Source: Pyronema omphalodes (lineage: Eukaryota > Ascomycota > Pezizomycetes > Pezizales > Pyronemataceae). Taken from it: a stretch of 64,000 bases of DNA. This document shows, piece after piece, positions 35,771-47,227 of the stretch. A program made the translations under genes and the position numbers. Below the pieces are notes generated by a model. It was not told the origin of the DNA. It searched no databases and saw only the letters and a program-made list of their open reading frames with translations. The stretch is from assembly GCA_024516155.1 (NCBI GenBank), contig JAJJXM010000005.1:372001-436000 (forward strand), read 5' to 3'. The number at the start of each line of letters is the position of its first letter. Position 1 is the first letter of the stretch.

Positions 35771-38135
35771 CTGGCTGCTACTGGCTGGTTCGATGATTAT
35801 GATATTTGCTGCGCAGTGACGTCTTTTTAGGCCCTGTCGATGCCGCTGTCACTGCCTAGGTCTAGGGATGAAAGAAAGATACGTGTGAACTCACAACTGT
35901 TAACCGTACCGTGAGATATATGAATCATGATCAAGATATATACAATGTCGGGGGGGGGGGGGGGGGTTATAATTTAGCATTATATATCAAAAACATCGAT
36001 GGTGTAATAATCAACACAAAAAAATCATACAATACGATCGAGAATCTAGAAGGAAGTGGGTTTTTAGCTCTTGTACATAGTACACGTCACTCACTGTTGA
36101 TACTGACTGTTCTTTTTTTTTTTTTTTTTTTGCCGGAAGTTGAGATGGAGCAGGGAAGTGTTGGAAACTTGGCATTTTAAATCATATTGATTTGTTGTTA
36201 TGTATATGTTATGTATGTTATGCACAATGAATCGTACGCACGTACATATCTCTTCCCACCTACCTCTTTATCACTATCACTACATATCACTATCACCCCA
36301 CTTCCCCCACTTCACTCCTTCCCTCAGTCTTTCAGTCCCCGTCCAGTATCCATCGCCCCATGCCCATATCGAAATATCCGTAATTTCTTTCCCCTGTTTT
36401 TATATACTTATATACTACCAGTGGTAACTGGTATAGGATCATATAATAGGATATATATTATCCATTTTACGGTATGCGTTATAGGTTATGCGTTATCCAT
36501 CATATACCTTCCCTGTTAACATCGAAATTGATATCCATTCATATGTATATCCGATACATACATGTATGCATGCATGTACATAGGCATTAGGTGTATATAT
36601 TTTTTCTTCTTCCCGGGGTTGAGTTAAGTTGGAGCTTGGGTGTCACTGTCAACATCTGATTTTTCGGTTGTTATTTTAGACTAGGTCACCAGGGAGTCCA
36701 GGGACCTATACTGGAGGACTTCCCATCGCTCTATAGCAACGGACGTGAGAGTCCATTTCACCACAAAAAAATATTTTCTATAGAACGCGAATAGAGCACT
36801 AGGATAGACAGGGGGGTCCGTACCCCCCTGTCTATTCAGATTTTCTATTGCTATCGAATAGATGAAGATGGGTTTGTTCTATCCGCCCCGAATAGAGCGA
36901 TGGGAAGTCCTCCACTATGGTATTTGGAAAATAGGGTATCAGGTACTGTATCAGGTATCAGGTATCAAGTATCAGGTATTGGTGTGTTGGTGTTCATTGT
37001 TTAATGTTCATTATTTATTGTCTGTATGGTTATTTTCCTTTCTATATGCAAGCAGCAGGGTATGTATGTTATCTTTTGTTTTTGCGTTTTGTCTCGGAAT
37101 GCCAGGTTTCCAGGCTCTGGGTTTCGGGTTCTGAGTTCCAGGGCTTAAGAAACGCGATATCTAATTGGTTACCGCCAATTCCCTTGAAACTCGTAAGTCA
37201 GCAAATCAATATCCAATTCCATGCTCTCGGGCCGTGGGCCGGGAACCCATCAGTTTCCAATTTCCAATTTCCAATTTCCAAAGACGAAGCAAAAGCCAAA
37301 GCCAGAGAAATGTTTCCTGGATACGACACACAGCCAGGGCCTACTGCAGTAACCAATCAGACAATTTTTTTTCTTTTCAGGCTTCATTCATATTGTATAC
37401 GCCATGCCATTGTACTTGACTCAAATAACAATTATCAATTCGCACCACAATTTCTTAACAGGCCAAGACTTAAGTTTACCAACCACCTGATTAAATTCTT
37501 TTTTTTTTTTTTTCGTCGCCATACCATGATAAAAATATGACAGGGAAAAAAAACGCGCTGTATGTGGTATGGTGTACCGATTTAATGGTTGGACTACCTT
37601 ACTTACCTTACTTCCTCCACATTCCAGGAAACTTACCTTAATACTGCGCCCCGCGATTTCTTGCGGGCTTTGAGGGCTTTGTGGGGAAGGTAACGAAGGA
37701 AGGAAGGAGACGTGCGGGGTGTACGCGATGCGATGTGGGATGTCACTTGCAGATGAGAGCGAGATACATAAAAAAAGTGACAGCATGGGATAGGACATCG
37801 GAATCTAGATGAGCTGGGTGACATAGGTCAAGTACAGGCACGGGACTTTGAAGTAATTCCAGCCTTGATTGAATCACAGCCTTGTCAGCCTCGTTATTAC
37901 AGCCTCGCCATCATAGCCTTATTCTCCCCCCAGCCTCCTCAGCCCCAGCCGTGCATTTAACTCCACAGCGTGCATACAGGCAGCTCAACCATCCCTACCG
38001 AGTCAAGCCCCAAGTTCAGGTTCAGCGGCAACAACCGCCTCGAAGTTTATAGCAACGGGCGATAGGTTGCGTTGCGCCAGACCTTCTTTTCAATCCTCGA
38101 TATGCCTCATCGCATCGTTGTGATAGCGACCCACC
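35771..38135. other. Intergenic region with a MITE-like element, otherwise no gene
   Basis: It contains G17 (35950-35966), the MITE-like element at 36711-36915, caggtatcaggtat repeats (36940-36980) and tccaatt repeats (37258-37285). Short frames on both strands lack features. The last ~200 bp are the 5' flank of the BTB-like gene. Confidence 0.6.
36711..36915. mobile_element. MITE-like element, Tc1/mariner type, ~205 bp
   Basis: The two ends are inverted repeats: TGGAGGACTTCCCATCGC... at 36712-36734 and its reverse complement at 36892-36914, identical over ~23 bp. Both ends abut a TA (36709-36710 and 36916-36917), as expected for the TA target duplication of Tc1/mariner elements. In the middle is a perfect 14-bp palindrome, ATAGACAGGGGGGT / ACCCCCCTGTCTAT with a CCGT loop (36804-36835). 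There is no coding capacity, so it would be non-autonomous. The family is inferred from the TA flanks only. Confidence 0.72.
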
Positions 38136-40150
38136 ATGGCGCCTACCTATCCCCGTCGGTCCAGTACGCTTTTTGAAAAATCCTCTGCGCAGGTTCTTCG
38201 ACTCGCCAGGAAGCTTTCGCTTGCTGGTTTTCGCGAGAAACAGACCGTTGTTCGGACTGTGGCCAGCAATGCTCAGCTTACTTCGCAAACCCAGCAAACG
38301 CACCCACCACAGCAAGCTCCGGATCGCCCAAAGTCGCGTCTTTCGCGATGGAGATCTAGAGTTAATAGTGAGCCGAAGGTACAGACGGTGGTGGAAGAGG
38401 AGGATGAGGAATTGATGAGATCGACAACCCCAAGAGGCTTTGTTCCGAATAGGGAAACGGTTAAGGAGCTCGCTATAAGGTTCCCCATACCGAAAGCAAA
38501 GCTGGTAAGAGGAGGAGGCGCACAGAGTGAGTATGACATCTCAGCTCTGGTTTATGGCCGGAAGGTATATAATCTTCTCACCCTACATCTCTCAACCCCA
38601 CATATCCTCCCAGAAGCTAATAATAGTAGTCATCAGAGCTCTGGTCTCCAACTGGTGATGTTCTTATCTACCTTTGTAGTAAATCCGAAAGCTCTCATTA
38701 TCAACCTAGCTTTAAACTTCCATCAGCAGCTCTTACAAAAAAAAGCGAATTCTTCGTCACTGCCCTTTCCTCTCGTTGGCAGGAACATTCTCCTGCGCAT
38801 ACCCAGATCCTTAATCGTGAAGGTGCAAAATATATCCTTTACTTCCCACCATGGGAAACCGATACCGAAACCACCGATTCCCGAAATTGCGACTCAGCTG
38901 AAGACCTTGCCGAGTTAACCAGTCAACTTGTCGCAACCCACAACTTCTTTAGCTATATCTGTCGCAAACCGCCAATATATCTGAATCCACCAAACGGCGG
39001 TACTCTTTTCCAAGATCTTATGGATCGTATGGAAATGTATATTCTTACCCAAGCGACACCAGCGCGTCGTTCCGAAGTCATTAAAGATCTAGAAATCTGG
39101 ATCCGTGACAAACGACTAGACGACCCCCGTCTCTCCGCAGAACGAATAATGGACAGTCTCCTAATCTCCGAACGATACCAATGGAAATCCATATACGAAG
39201 AAGCATTTATCCATGCAGCCGGAAGATATGACCAACTTATATCTCATCCATCTTATTCATTTCTTTCTCCCGCCACCAGACAAATCCTAGAGCGCGCCTG
39301 TTACTTTGTCAAAGCTCGGGTATCGAATACCACAAACGCCTTAGACACCCTCCAATTCCCGCTGTTCACACAACAACACAGCAGCCGACGTCGGGGGACC
39401 TCCCCCTCCGAGATTCCCCCCGCTTGGCGAAAATCCTTCCAAGACTTCCGCAAATTCGTCCAAGCCTACTACAGCAGCACCTTCAAGATTCGGAACTGGC
39501 CCCCAGCAATCTGGACCAGAGGAATGGTAATGCAAATCGACACCGATTTCTCGGCCTTATATAACCTACTCCTCGACCAAGACCCAGACCGAACAGATCG
39601 TTACCGTCATTTACTTCTTCAACAAATCGAAAGCTATTCTTCTGAGCTACCTAGACTTCCGGAATTACCTCCTGAGGGATCTTCGTTAAGGGATAAAAGA
39701 CAATCTAGAGAATCTATTGGAGTCCTGCTAATGGATTCTTATAACCTTATCAACGACCCTAATCTCTTCGTAGAGGCATTCAAGGAAATGGAACGAGAAT
39801 ACGGAACCGGGAGAACGGTAACGAAAAGTGTAGAGGCGAGAGAAGGAAGATGGTGTTTAGTAGTTGCGGTGCTGGATGCGGTGAAATATGTACTGGAGGA
39901 AAGAGATGATGTTATTAAATATGGTTGGGGAGTCGAGTATTGGCTTTGTGCGGAACTACCAACGGTACCCCCCTGGAATGCGAGGAGTGTTAGTGCCTTG
40001 AGTAGACGCACTGTGTCGGCGATGAGTAGGAGGAGTGTGCTGGATAGAGAGGAGGAGGATGAGGAGGATGGTGAGAGTGATGGCACGGTTACTCCGACTA
40101 ATGAGACACACGGATTGCAGCAGAGACCGAGGAATAGTATATTTGGATAA
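38136..40150 (+). CDS. BTB/POZ-like conserved fungal protein (646 aa, 2 exons)
   Basis: Exon 1 is 38136-38564 and exon 2 is 38639-40150. The 74-nt intron starts GTATAT, and the acceptor CATCAGAG gives phase 0. The joined protein reads DISALVYGRK-LWSPTGDVLIYLCSK..., followed by FKLPSAALTKKSEFFVTAL and YILYFPPW. The order of a short beta strand, a helix and FK-PSA-L...S-FF is reminiscent of BTB/POZ-type folds in fungal proteins, which mediate protein interaction. I do not recognise a named orthologue. The start has a strong CCACCATGG context. The N terminus (~1-110) is basic and Ser/Gln-rich, probably disordered. The middle and C-terminal regions (~250-600) are helical. The extreme C terminus is acidic and Ser-rich (EEEDEEDGESDG). 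The alternative AG two bases upstream would break the frame. Confidence 0.78.
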
Positions 40151-42923
40151 TATGGGTGGTAGAGCAATGGCATACCGTGGGATGCAGTGGGATGAAGCGT
40201 GAAGCACCGTAACGCAGCGTGGTGCAATATAATGCACCGATGATGCGCCGCAACGACCAACGAAAAGCAACGAAAAAAGCAACGAAAAATTAATGGATAA
40301 AAACGAACCAAACAAATAATTAGAAGAAGTAGTAGTAGTAGTTGTAGTCATGATATATACCCTACTTTCGTTCTGCTTAGCATATTTTTTATATATAGTC
40401 AACATCTCAGCATTTCAGCGTTTTTTTTTTTATATAGTAATATATAGTATTTTTTTCCCCTTCTCCATTCTTCTTATCAGTTACATTGATTTGAATTTGA
40501 TTTGGATTGATTTGATTTGAATTCATTTAATTTAATTTTCTGGAACATTCCTAATACAACCTTAAGGTTATGAAATATGCTACAGTTTTATTTAGTATAT
40601 TTTCGGAGGCGCTGGGTTTTACTTCAGAATCTTGCTGAGCGTACTTTATATCTTTGCGCCTGTTACATTCCTGCTTTATGTCGGTTTTGCTTCTTGGAAA
40701 TATATTTTGAGTCATGGTTGATGTTCTCTCTTCCCTCTCTTCTCTCTCTTCTCTCTCTCAACCAGAAACCCGGAAAATCCCCAGCTATTCACAAATACCG
40801 CTTTTCTGAAAAAAAAAAAAAAAAGAAAAAAAAAAAACAAAAACTTCAGGGGGGGGAGGGAGGGGGGGGGTGGGGGGTTAGATATCAACAGAAGAAAAAG
40901 AAATTGAAAAAGAAATTGAAATTGCGACCCTCGATACTGGATGGGAATATGAAGATAATAGAGAAATGATAGGAATACTAAAGGAATGATAGGAATACTA
41001 AAGGAATAATAGGAATGCTAAAGGACCAAAAATCTTGATGATAGATGATAAATAAATGACGCTGGAATCCGGTGATAAGTAGAGGAAGAGGTTAAATAAT
41101 GGTTGTGGTAAACCTGGTTTTAATACTTCGAACGACAGTCTGCGACTCTGCGTTATTTGGATTTTTTGGATTTTGATTTTTGATTATTTTGATTATTTTG
41201 ATATGTCTGTGATTTCTATGTGATATCTATGTGGCTGGAGTTATGCTTATGCTTATGCTTATGATTCTTCTTATTCCTATTCTTATTCTTATTCTTATTC
41301 CTATGCTTACTCCTACATATGATCATTCTTATTCCGTCGAAAAGATAAACATCTATTCCATCATCCAATTCTGGAGGCGGTTAAGTTTAGCGATGTAGGC
41401 CGCAGCGCCGTAGCACCGCACCGTAGCACCGCAGCGAAGCAGTCGTAGCGATGCATATAGTCGTAGCGAAGTATGTAGTCATAGACTCTAGAGTCCTAGC
41501 AACACCAACGAATCCCGCATCATTACATATAGCCGAGCTTCTTAACACATACCCGCCATAATCACAGATTCACAGTCTCTAGTAAGCGACATTTTGAAAG
41601 TCAGACTACTGTAGGATTAAGACTACATAAGACTACACAAAACCCAAAAAAACCCAAAAAACTAGGACCAAGACCAGGACCAAGACCAAGACCAGGATCA
41701 AGACTTCAAGACTTCAAGAACCTAGAACTTGAAAAAATAAGATTATGAAATCATGAATCATGATTCAGGCTTCAGGCTTCAGGCTTCAATCACTTTGAAA
41801 CCACCCCCCCCCCCCGCCCCCCATCCGCATAGAATTGTCTCTGCTGCTGCGTTGTAGTCGGTTACGTCTGTTTTTGGGTTTTATCAGGGCGGTTGAATAA
41901 TCGGGGAGCTGTGATGATGGGAAGTTGGGAAGTTGGGAATGTGTTGATATATGTCGCTAATATTATAGATAACTAGTGAGATTAATGGGCTTAATGGGCT
42001 TAACGAGCTTAATAAATCAGCTAACGAGTTAACCGGTTACTAAACATAGGAGTTTCTTATTCATTATTTATTATTCGTTATCCCTTATTCATCATCCCTT
42101 ATATATAAATCGGGAAATCCGTCACTTATCATCAGCTAGAAGATAGGATCAGTACATGTGGAATGGGTATCGATTCATAAATTTATAACTTCATCATGAT
42201 GACATACGAGTGATTTATATACATATGTACATATGTAGTTAAAAATCCCTCTGAAGCTGCAGCATATCTATCTATCTAACCAGCTAACCAGCTATCCAGC
42301 TATCCAGTTACCAGTTCCCCTATTTTCCGGTTTAATTTAGATATAAGTAAAAGTATAACATCGTGATGCCGATAAACTATGCCGACGATAAAAACGGATA
42401 TTATAAAAGAAATTTACGCAATAAGTACGGAGACTAAGTTTTAGTACCGAAGGGGTTCAAAAAGTGTTTCACTATGTTAGGATTTCGGTAATTTTGTAGG
42501 CCATTTTGATGTGCTTGTTTCGTTGAAACAGCTGCTGAAATAAATCCCTACACTCTTTATCACTATCAATCACTTCATAGTCAAGTTCGTTAATAAAAGT
42601 TTGTAATGTTTATTATTCATTAAAAAAAAAATGATGACAGAAGCCAAAAAGGCCTATGCAGAGCAAGTCCTATTACATTACATACATTACATCCGTCCTT
42701 AATGATAATACCAATCATAACTTCTTCTCAGAGTGCTAATCCAAAACTCGATCTTTAATACCAATGTTTAGTACATTCCTTAACACAATATTTACTTTCT
42801 CTGAATAATAAAAACATAGGCAAAAACATTCTCCCCAAAAAACAAAAACCAAAAAAACCAAAATATACATTTAATCGACCTATTAACCAGCCGCCAAAAC
42901 GGAATGAATGAATGTCATATTCC
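40151..42923. other. Intergenic, simple-repeat-rich
   Basis: 2.8 kb between the BTB-like gene (plus) and the 754-aa gene (minus), containing both 3' ends. It holds A-rich runs with a G-rich tract (40810-40880), ttattc/cttatg repeats (41245-41310), C12 (41804-41815) and short caccgcag units near 41400-41450. The frame at 40577-40969 is low complexity at its end and not called. Confidence 0.6.
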
Positions 42924-45188
42924 TCATTTTAGAATCTGTTTCAGCGCTCGACTTGCCCACCAGCGCAAATTGGTACCACGCATTACCTCAGAGACATAAG
43001 ACCTCCCTTCGGCTGGAACTCCCATTGCGAGACATCTATCAACGAATGTTTCTTTCCTGGCCTCGTAAGCAACCATAGAACACAAATAGTGCCTTCCTTC
43101 GTGGCTATCCAAGAATTCCCTGTCATCATCTGCTAGGATGTTTTGAACCTCTTTATAAAGAATGTCCCAGAGTCCATCATTAATGATCTTCCTAATTTCA
43201 CCGCGGTTGAGCTGATTGTTATCACTCTCCTGGGTTTCTCTTGTGGTTTTGATGTATCCTGTAAGTGGAACACCTCCACCTACATATAATTCACTGCGGC
43301 AGCTCTCGGACTCTCCACTTCGAGAATTATCGTCATCGTCATCATCATCATCATCATCATAATCCTCATCATCATCCTCTTCATCATCCTCTTCATCATC
43401 CTCTTCATCATCCTCTTCATCCTCCTCTTCATCCTCCTCATCATCATCATCATCCTCCATATCATCATCATCCTCCTCCTCATCATCCTCGTCATCGTTC
43501 TGGACGATCTCCCCGGCGCTTAGATAATTGCTCCCACTGTCTGGACTGCCGATACCAACTGTGGGCGAGACCAAATCCGAGTCATCTTCAATTTCGAGGT
43601 CGTTGTCATCTGATTCTTCATCAGGGTTGGAACACTCATCCGACGAATCGTTCTCGCTGGAGTTTGTAGTACACCATGCAGAGGAGGACGCGGCATCATC
43701 ATTCTGTGCGTTCACGGATGGGGAGTTATTGAGATGGCTGTTGTAACCCACAGGATGGCTGTTGTAACCCACAGGATGGCTATTATAACCCATAGTCCCT
43801 TGTGTTGTTGGTCGGTAATTGAAGTGTAGATGAAGCGATTCTCTAGGGCTAGATTCTCCGACCGCTCCAAGGTATCCGCCAGGTCCCGAACCACTGTTAG
43901 AAGAGGAAAAATCGACGGAACTCATTCGGTTATACGGCCGGAATACAAAGAGGTTCCCCCGGGGATATTCCATATTCACCGGTCCAGTTGAGTGTGTTTG
44001 GGATCGAGGGGGAGTAGGGGGAGTAGGGGGGTTCCACGGGTAATATGGGGACCTGACTTGTGTGGGCTGGGACCCTTGGTACTGAAAGTTATTAGTAGTG
44101 TTCCACTGGGATCCTGCGCTCGTGGCCGGTGTAGGCGGAGACTGTTGGTACTGAGAGGGTTGAGGAAAGTTCCACTGGGGTCCTATGGGCATGGCCCATG
44201 TGGACGGAGACTCTTGGTGCTGAGAGGGTGTAGTAGCGTTCGACGAGCATCCTGTGGGCATAGCCTGTTTGGACGGAGGCTCCGGGTGATTTTTTTGATG
44301 CGGATGACTATATAGAGTCTTCTGGTACTGGACCTGTTCCAGAAGCGTACGATAAATACTGCGGTGCAAGTTATCGGCGGCCTTCTTTAGCAATTCTGGA
44401 TCTCCTTTATTCATTTGATACTCCCGGAAAGAATTATAGGCTTCGGCTTGGAGTCTAAGTGAGTTATTAAGGAACTCGAGAGTATCTTCATGACATTCAG
44501 CAATAGAGCCGTGATTGAGGGGTTGAGGGGGTTCGTGACGGAAATGTTTCGGGGGTGTTTGCCAAGCTGGGATGGAAGGTTCAGGATTTTGAAAGCTTAG
44601 CGGAGGGGGTCCTTGGAAGCTGTGTGGAGAACGCTCTTGAAAGCTTAGCGGAGGGGGTCCTTGGAAGCTGTGTGGAGAACGCTCTTGAAAGCTTAGTGGA
44701 GGGGGTCCTTGGAAGCCTTGTGGAGGACGTTCTTGAAAGCTGCGTGGGGGAGTTTGTTGAAAACTGAGTGGAGGGGGTCCTTGGAAGCTGTGTGGAGGAC
44801 GTTCTTGAAAGCTACGTGTGGGAGTTTGTTGAAAACTGAGTGGAGGGGGTCCTTGGAAGCTGTGTGGAGAACGCTCTTGAAAGCTACGTGGGGGAGTTTG
44901 TTGAAAACTAAGTGGAGGGGGTCCTTGGAAGTTAGGTGAAGGACGTTCTTGAAAGGGAGTTTGTTGAAAACTGAGTGGAGGGGGTCCTTGGGAGCTATGT
45001 GCAGGGCGTTTTTGAAAGCTGGGTGGAGGGCATGCTAGAAAGCTCATTGGAGGAGGTCTTTGGGAGCTGCGCGGAGGACGTTGTGTTGTCGCTGCTTTTT
45101 GATTTCCGTTGATATTATGGGAACCGATATTGGCGTGCAAAGCTTCGAGGATGGCCTCACATTTCTCGTTGTAAGTGGGGCTGCTCAT
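42924..45188 (-). CDS. Repeat-rich acidic protein of unknown function (754 aa, single exon)
   Basis: ATG at 45188, stop at 42924, no introns. Residues ~50-210 contain seven copies of QGPPPLSFQ separated by Gln-Glu-Arg-Pro/His-Ser linkers, visible in DNA as ~50-60 bp tandem units at 44590-44995. Three tandem VGYNSH units occur near residue 480. A long Asp/Glu run (EEDEEDDEEDDEEDD type) lies at ~565-620. The last ~100 residues are non-repetitive and probably folded: GEIRKIINDGLWDILYKEV and RHYLCSMVAYEARKETFV, ending RWWASRALKQILK. Only this C-terminal part looks like a domain, and I do not recognise it. The GAT/GAG trinucleotide tract (43340-43490) and the proline repeats are likely to vary in length between strains. 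No signal peptide or membrane segment is visible. Confidence 0.72.
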   Translation of the reverse strand: MSSPTYNEKCEAILEALHANIGSHNINGNQKAATTQRPPRSSQRPPPMSFLACPPPSFQKRPAHSSQGPPPLSFQQTPFQERPSPNFQGPPPLSFQQTPPRSFQERSPHSFQGPPPLSFQQTPTRSFQERPPHSFQGPPPLSFQQTPPRSFQERPPQGFQGPPPLSFQERSPHSFQGPPPLSFQERSPHSFQGPPPLSFQNPEPSIPAWQTPPKHFRHEPPQPLNHGSIAECHEDTLEFLNNSLRLQAEAYNSFREYQMNKGDPELLKKAADNLHRSIYRTLLEQVQYQKTLYSHPHQKNHPEPPSKQAMPTGCSSNATTPSQHQESPSTWAMPIGPQWNFPQPSQYQQSPPTPATSAGSQWNTTNNFQYQGSQPTQVRSPYYPWNPPTPPTPPRSQTHSTGPVNMEYPRGNLFVFRPYNRMSSVDFSSSNSGSGPGGYLGAVGESSPRESLHLHFNYRPTTQGTMGYNSHPVGYNSHPVGYNSHLNNSPSVNAQNDDAASSSAWCTTNSSENDSSDECSNPDEESDDNDLEIEDDSDLVSPTVGIGSPDSGSNYLSAGEIVQNDDEDDEEEDDDDMEDDDDDEEDEEEDEEDDEEDDEEDDEEDDDEDYDDDDDDDDDDNSRSGESESCRSELYVGGGVPLTGYIKTTRETQESDNNQLNRGEIRKIINDGLWDILYKEVQNILADDDREFLDSHEGRHYLCSMVAYEARKETFVDRCLAMGVPAEGRSYVSEVMRGTNLRWWASRALKQILK

Positions 45189-46185
45189 GATTTACAAAAT
45201 TTCTGGCTGATAACAAAACATTCAATAGTCAGCTACTGTAGGTTATAGGTGGTATTGAGGGTAAATTTCCAATATTCAGGTTGTGAATAGAGTGAATTAG
45301 AGGGCTAGGGAGGGGGTGGATCTCCTACATATACGATTTGATCAAGCTAGCGGACTATTGAAGAAACTGTCAACTGTGGTGAGCCGTAGAACAATTGGGC
45401 TGGTAGCAAAACGTTGATAGATGAGTTAACTAAATGTCGTCAACTAAAGCTCGTACTCGTAGGCGGTGCTGAGAGTAGAGTGCTTTTGTGACGATGTTAT
45501 GTTGTGGATGATGATGGAGTGATAAAGCTGCGAATTTGAGGTCTTATATAGCAAATTTGGCAAGCCAGCGGCGTATTGACGGATGGTGGTCGCAGTCAAG
45601 CCGTTAAAATTGAGTTGCACGGTGAGGTGGATTTGTCTGTGTCTGGATTCCGTATCTCCCATCTCCATCCACCGTCAACCATGGCGGCTGTGTCCAGATA
45701 AGCTTGATAACAATTCATGCGTCGGTAATATAAAGTCCGGACGGAGTGGTAGGGAAGACGAAACAAACGCGGTAGCCGAAAAGGTTGACGAACAAATGAT
45801 GAAATACAAGTGAACCTTCCTATAGAGATACGTCAGACTATAATCCTATCCTCGTAGTCGAAATCAACTAATGAGGCTCCATAATCTTCTACATCCATTT
45901 TACTCAAACTCATTCCGCCGCTTGTCCATATACACATGAAATCAGAGATCAGGTAAGCGCAATCATGTTAACCCAAGCGCCGGGTGAACACCCGTGAGGG
46001 CAAACCCCGGTAGCCAAGCAACACCCGGACCCATGATTCGAACTCGTTATCTTTCTGCAATTGCGGGTACACCTTTGTGGCCGCCGTCAAATGTTACAAT
46101 TATTCCGGCTTCCCATGATTCCACTCAACTCGGATGCCCTACAACAGAACCTTATCTACAATATTTTTTTTTAATGGTGACGGAA
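45189..46185. other. Intergenic region upstream of the 754-aa gene
   Basis: This is the 5' flank of the minus-strand gene. Short frames at 45444-45668 and 45583-45813 overlap on opposite strands without features. The stretch 45960-46050 contains gattcgaactcg, which resembles a tRNA T-arm, but no acceptor or anticodon stem can be paired around it. Confidence 0.5.
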
Positions 46186-46755
46186 ACCCCAATTCGTGTA
46201 GCATAACGCACAACGGCGCCCGCAATTTCTCCCGTACAACCCATAGAACCACGAAATTTCCTCACTAGTTTAATGACAACATAACCTTCTTTCCCCGAAT
46301 GTCAAGAAAAAAAAAATAAAAAATGAATTTTCGTGGAGAAATAGCGGTTGTCGTCGGGAGTTACACTAGCCTGGACTAAGTAAGTGACCGTCGTCATATA
46401 CTATTACCAATGTTTTCCGGCCCGTATATATATCGTCATAGAGAGATTCGCCTAGAAATTTATATTTATTTTCATTGACACCATCTCGTCAAATACATTG
46501 CCTGGCTAATAGACGACAGAACCACTCACAAGTGCCATTCCGTCCCAACACTCGTCAACGGGATGATATATCCAAGTAATGAGATATATCAATAATCAGA
46601 GTTACCCATGTCAGCACATTCACCATATTCGGTTAAATTCTACCCAAACCAATCACAAAGCTTTATTATCAATGAAGTTTTAAAATTCTCCAATAAAACA
46701 CCTACAAAACCCCCGTTTCCGCCCATTTCTCCGCTTTCCACGGACATTTTTCCAC
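46186..46755. repeat. First, diverged copy of the 208-bp repeat family with its long right flank
   Basis: It shares gcataacg-c-caacggcg...gcaatttctcccg with the downstream tandem units. It also shares ggactaagtaagtg...ccaatgttttccg...gagattcgcct and about 250 bp of further flank with the last copy (48399-48815). An A-rich insertion is at about 46308-46365. On the minus strand a short frame reads EIAGAVVRYA, the counterpart of EIAVAVERYA in the other units, so the repeat may derive from an unrecognised gene. Confidence 0.7.
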
Positions 46756-47171
46756 GATGACGCAGTCCCTAATCCATATAGCATAACGCTCAACGGCGAC
46801 CGCAATTTCTCCAGCACAGCCCATCGAGCCACCAAATTTCCATACCAGCTTAATGACAACATATCCTTCTTCGGACTAAGTAAGTGTTCGTCATCATATA
46901 CCAATGTTTTCTAACGTATATAATATCTTTATAAACAGATTCGCCTGGGCATTTTAAATGCATGATGACGGAGCCCCTAATCCATATAGCATAACGCTCA
47001 ACGGCGACCGCAATTTCTCCCGCACAGCCCATCGAACCATCAAATCGCCACACCAGTTTAATGACAACATATCCTTCTTCGGACTAAGTAAGTGTTCGTC
47101 ATCATATACCAGTGTTTTCTAACGTATATAATATCTTTATAAACAGATTCGCCTGGACATTTTAAATTCAT
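46756..47171. repeat. Two complete 208-bp tandem repeat units
   Basis: Units at 46756-46963 and 46964-47171 start at gatgacg(c/g)ag. A third starts at 47172 and is interrupted by the hAT element. Landmarks such as gcataacgct fall at 46781, 46989 and 47197, exactly 208 bp apart. Each unit contains ggactaagtaagtgttcgtcatcatatacca and encodes nearly the same minus-strand peptide. Confidence 0.9.
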
Positions 47172-47219
47172 GATGACGGAGCCCCTAATCCATGTAGCAT
47201 AACGCTCAACGGCGACCGC

Positions 47220-47227
47220 AATTTCTC
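47220..47227. repeat. Target site duplication, left copy (AATTTCTC)
   Basis: Identical to 48399-48406. The uninterrupted sequence is present in the other copies of the 208-bp family (gcaatttctcc), which confirms the empty-site sequence. Confidence 0.85.

Noticed and set aside
40577..40969. 130-codon plus-strand frame
   Set aside because: The second half is A-run and G-run low complexity, with no homology signal and no splice context.
46015..46050. tRNA-like gattcgaactcg motif
   Set aside because: No complementary acceptor, D or anticodon stems could be found at tRNA spacing on either strand.
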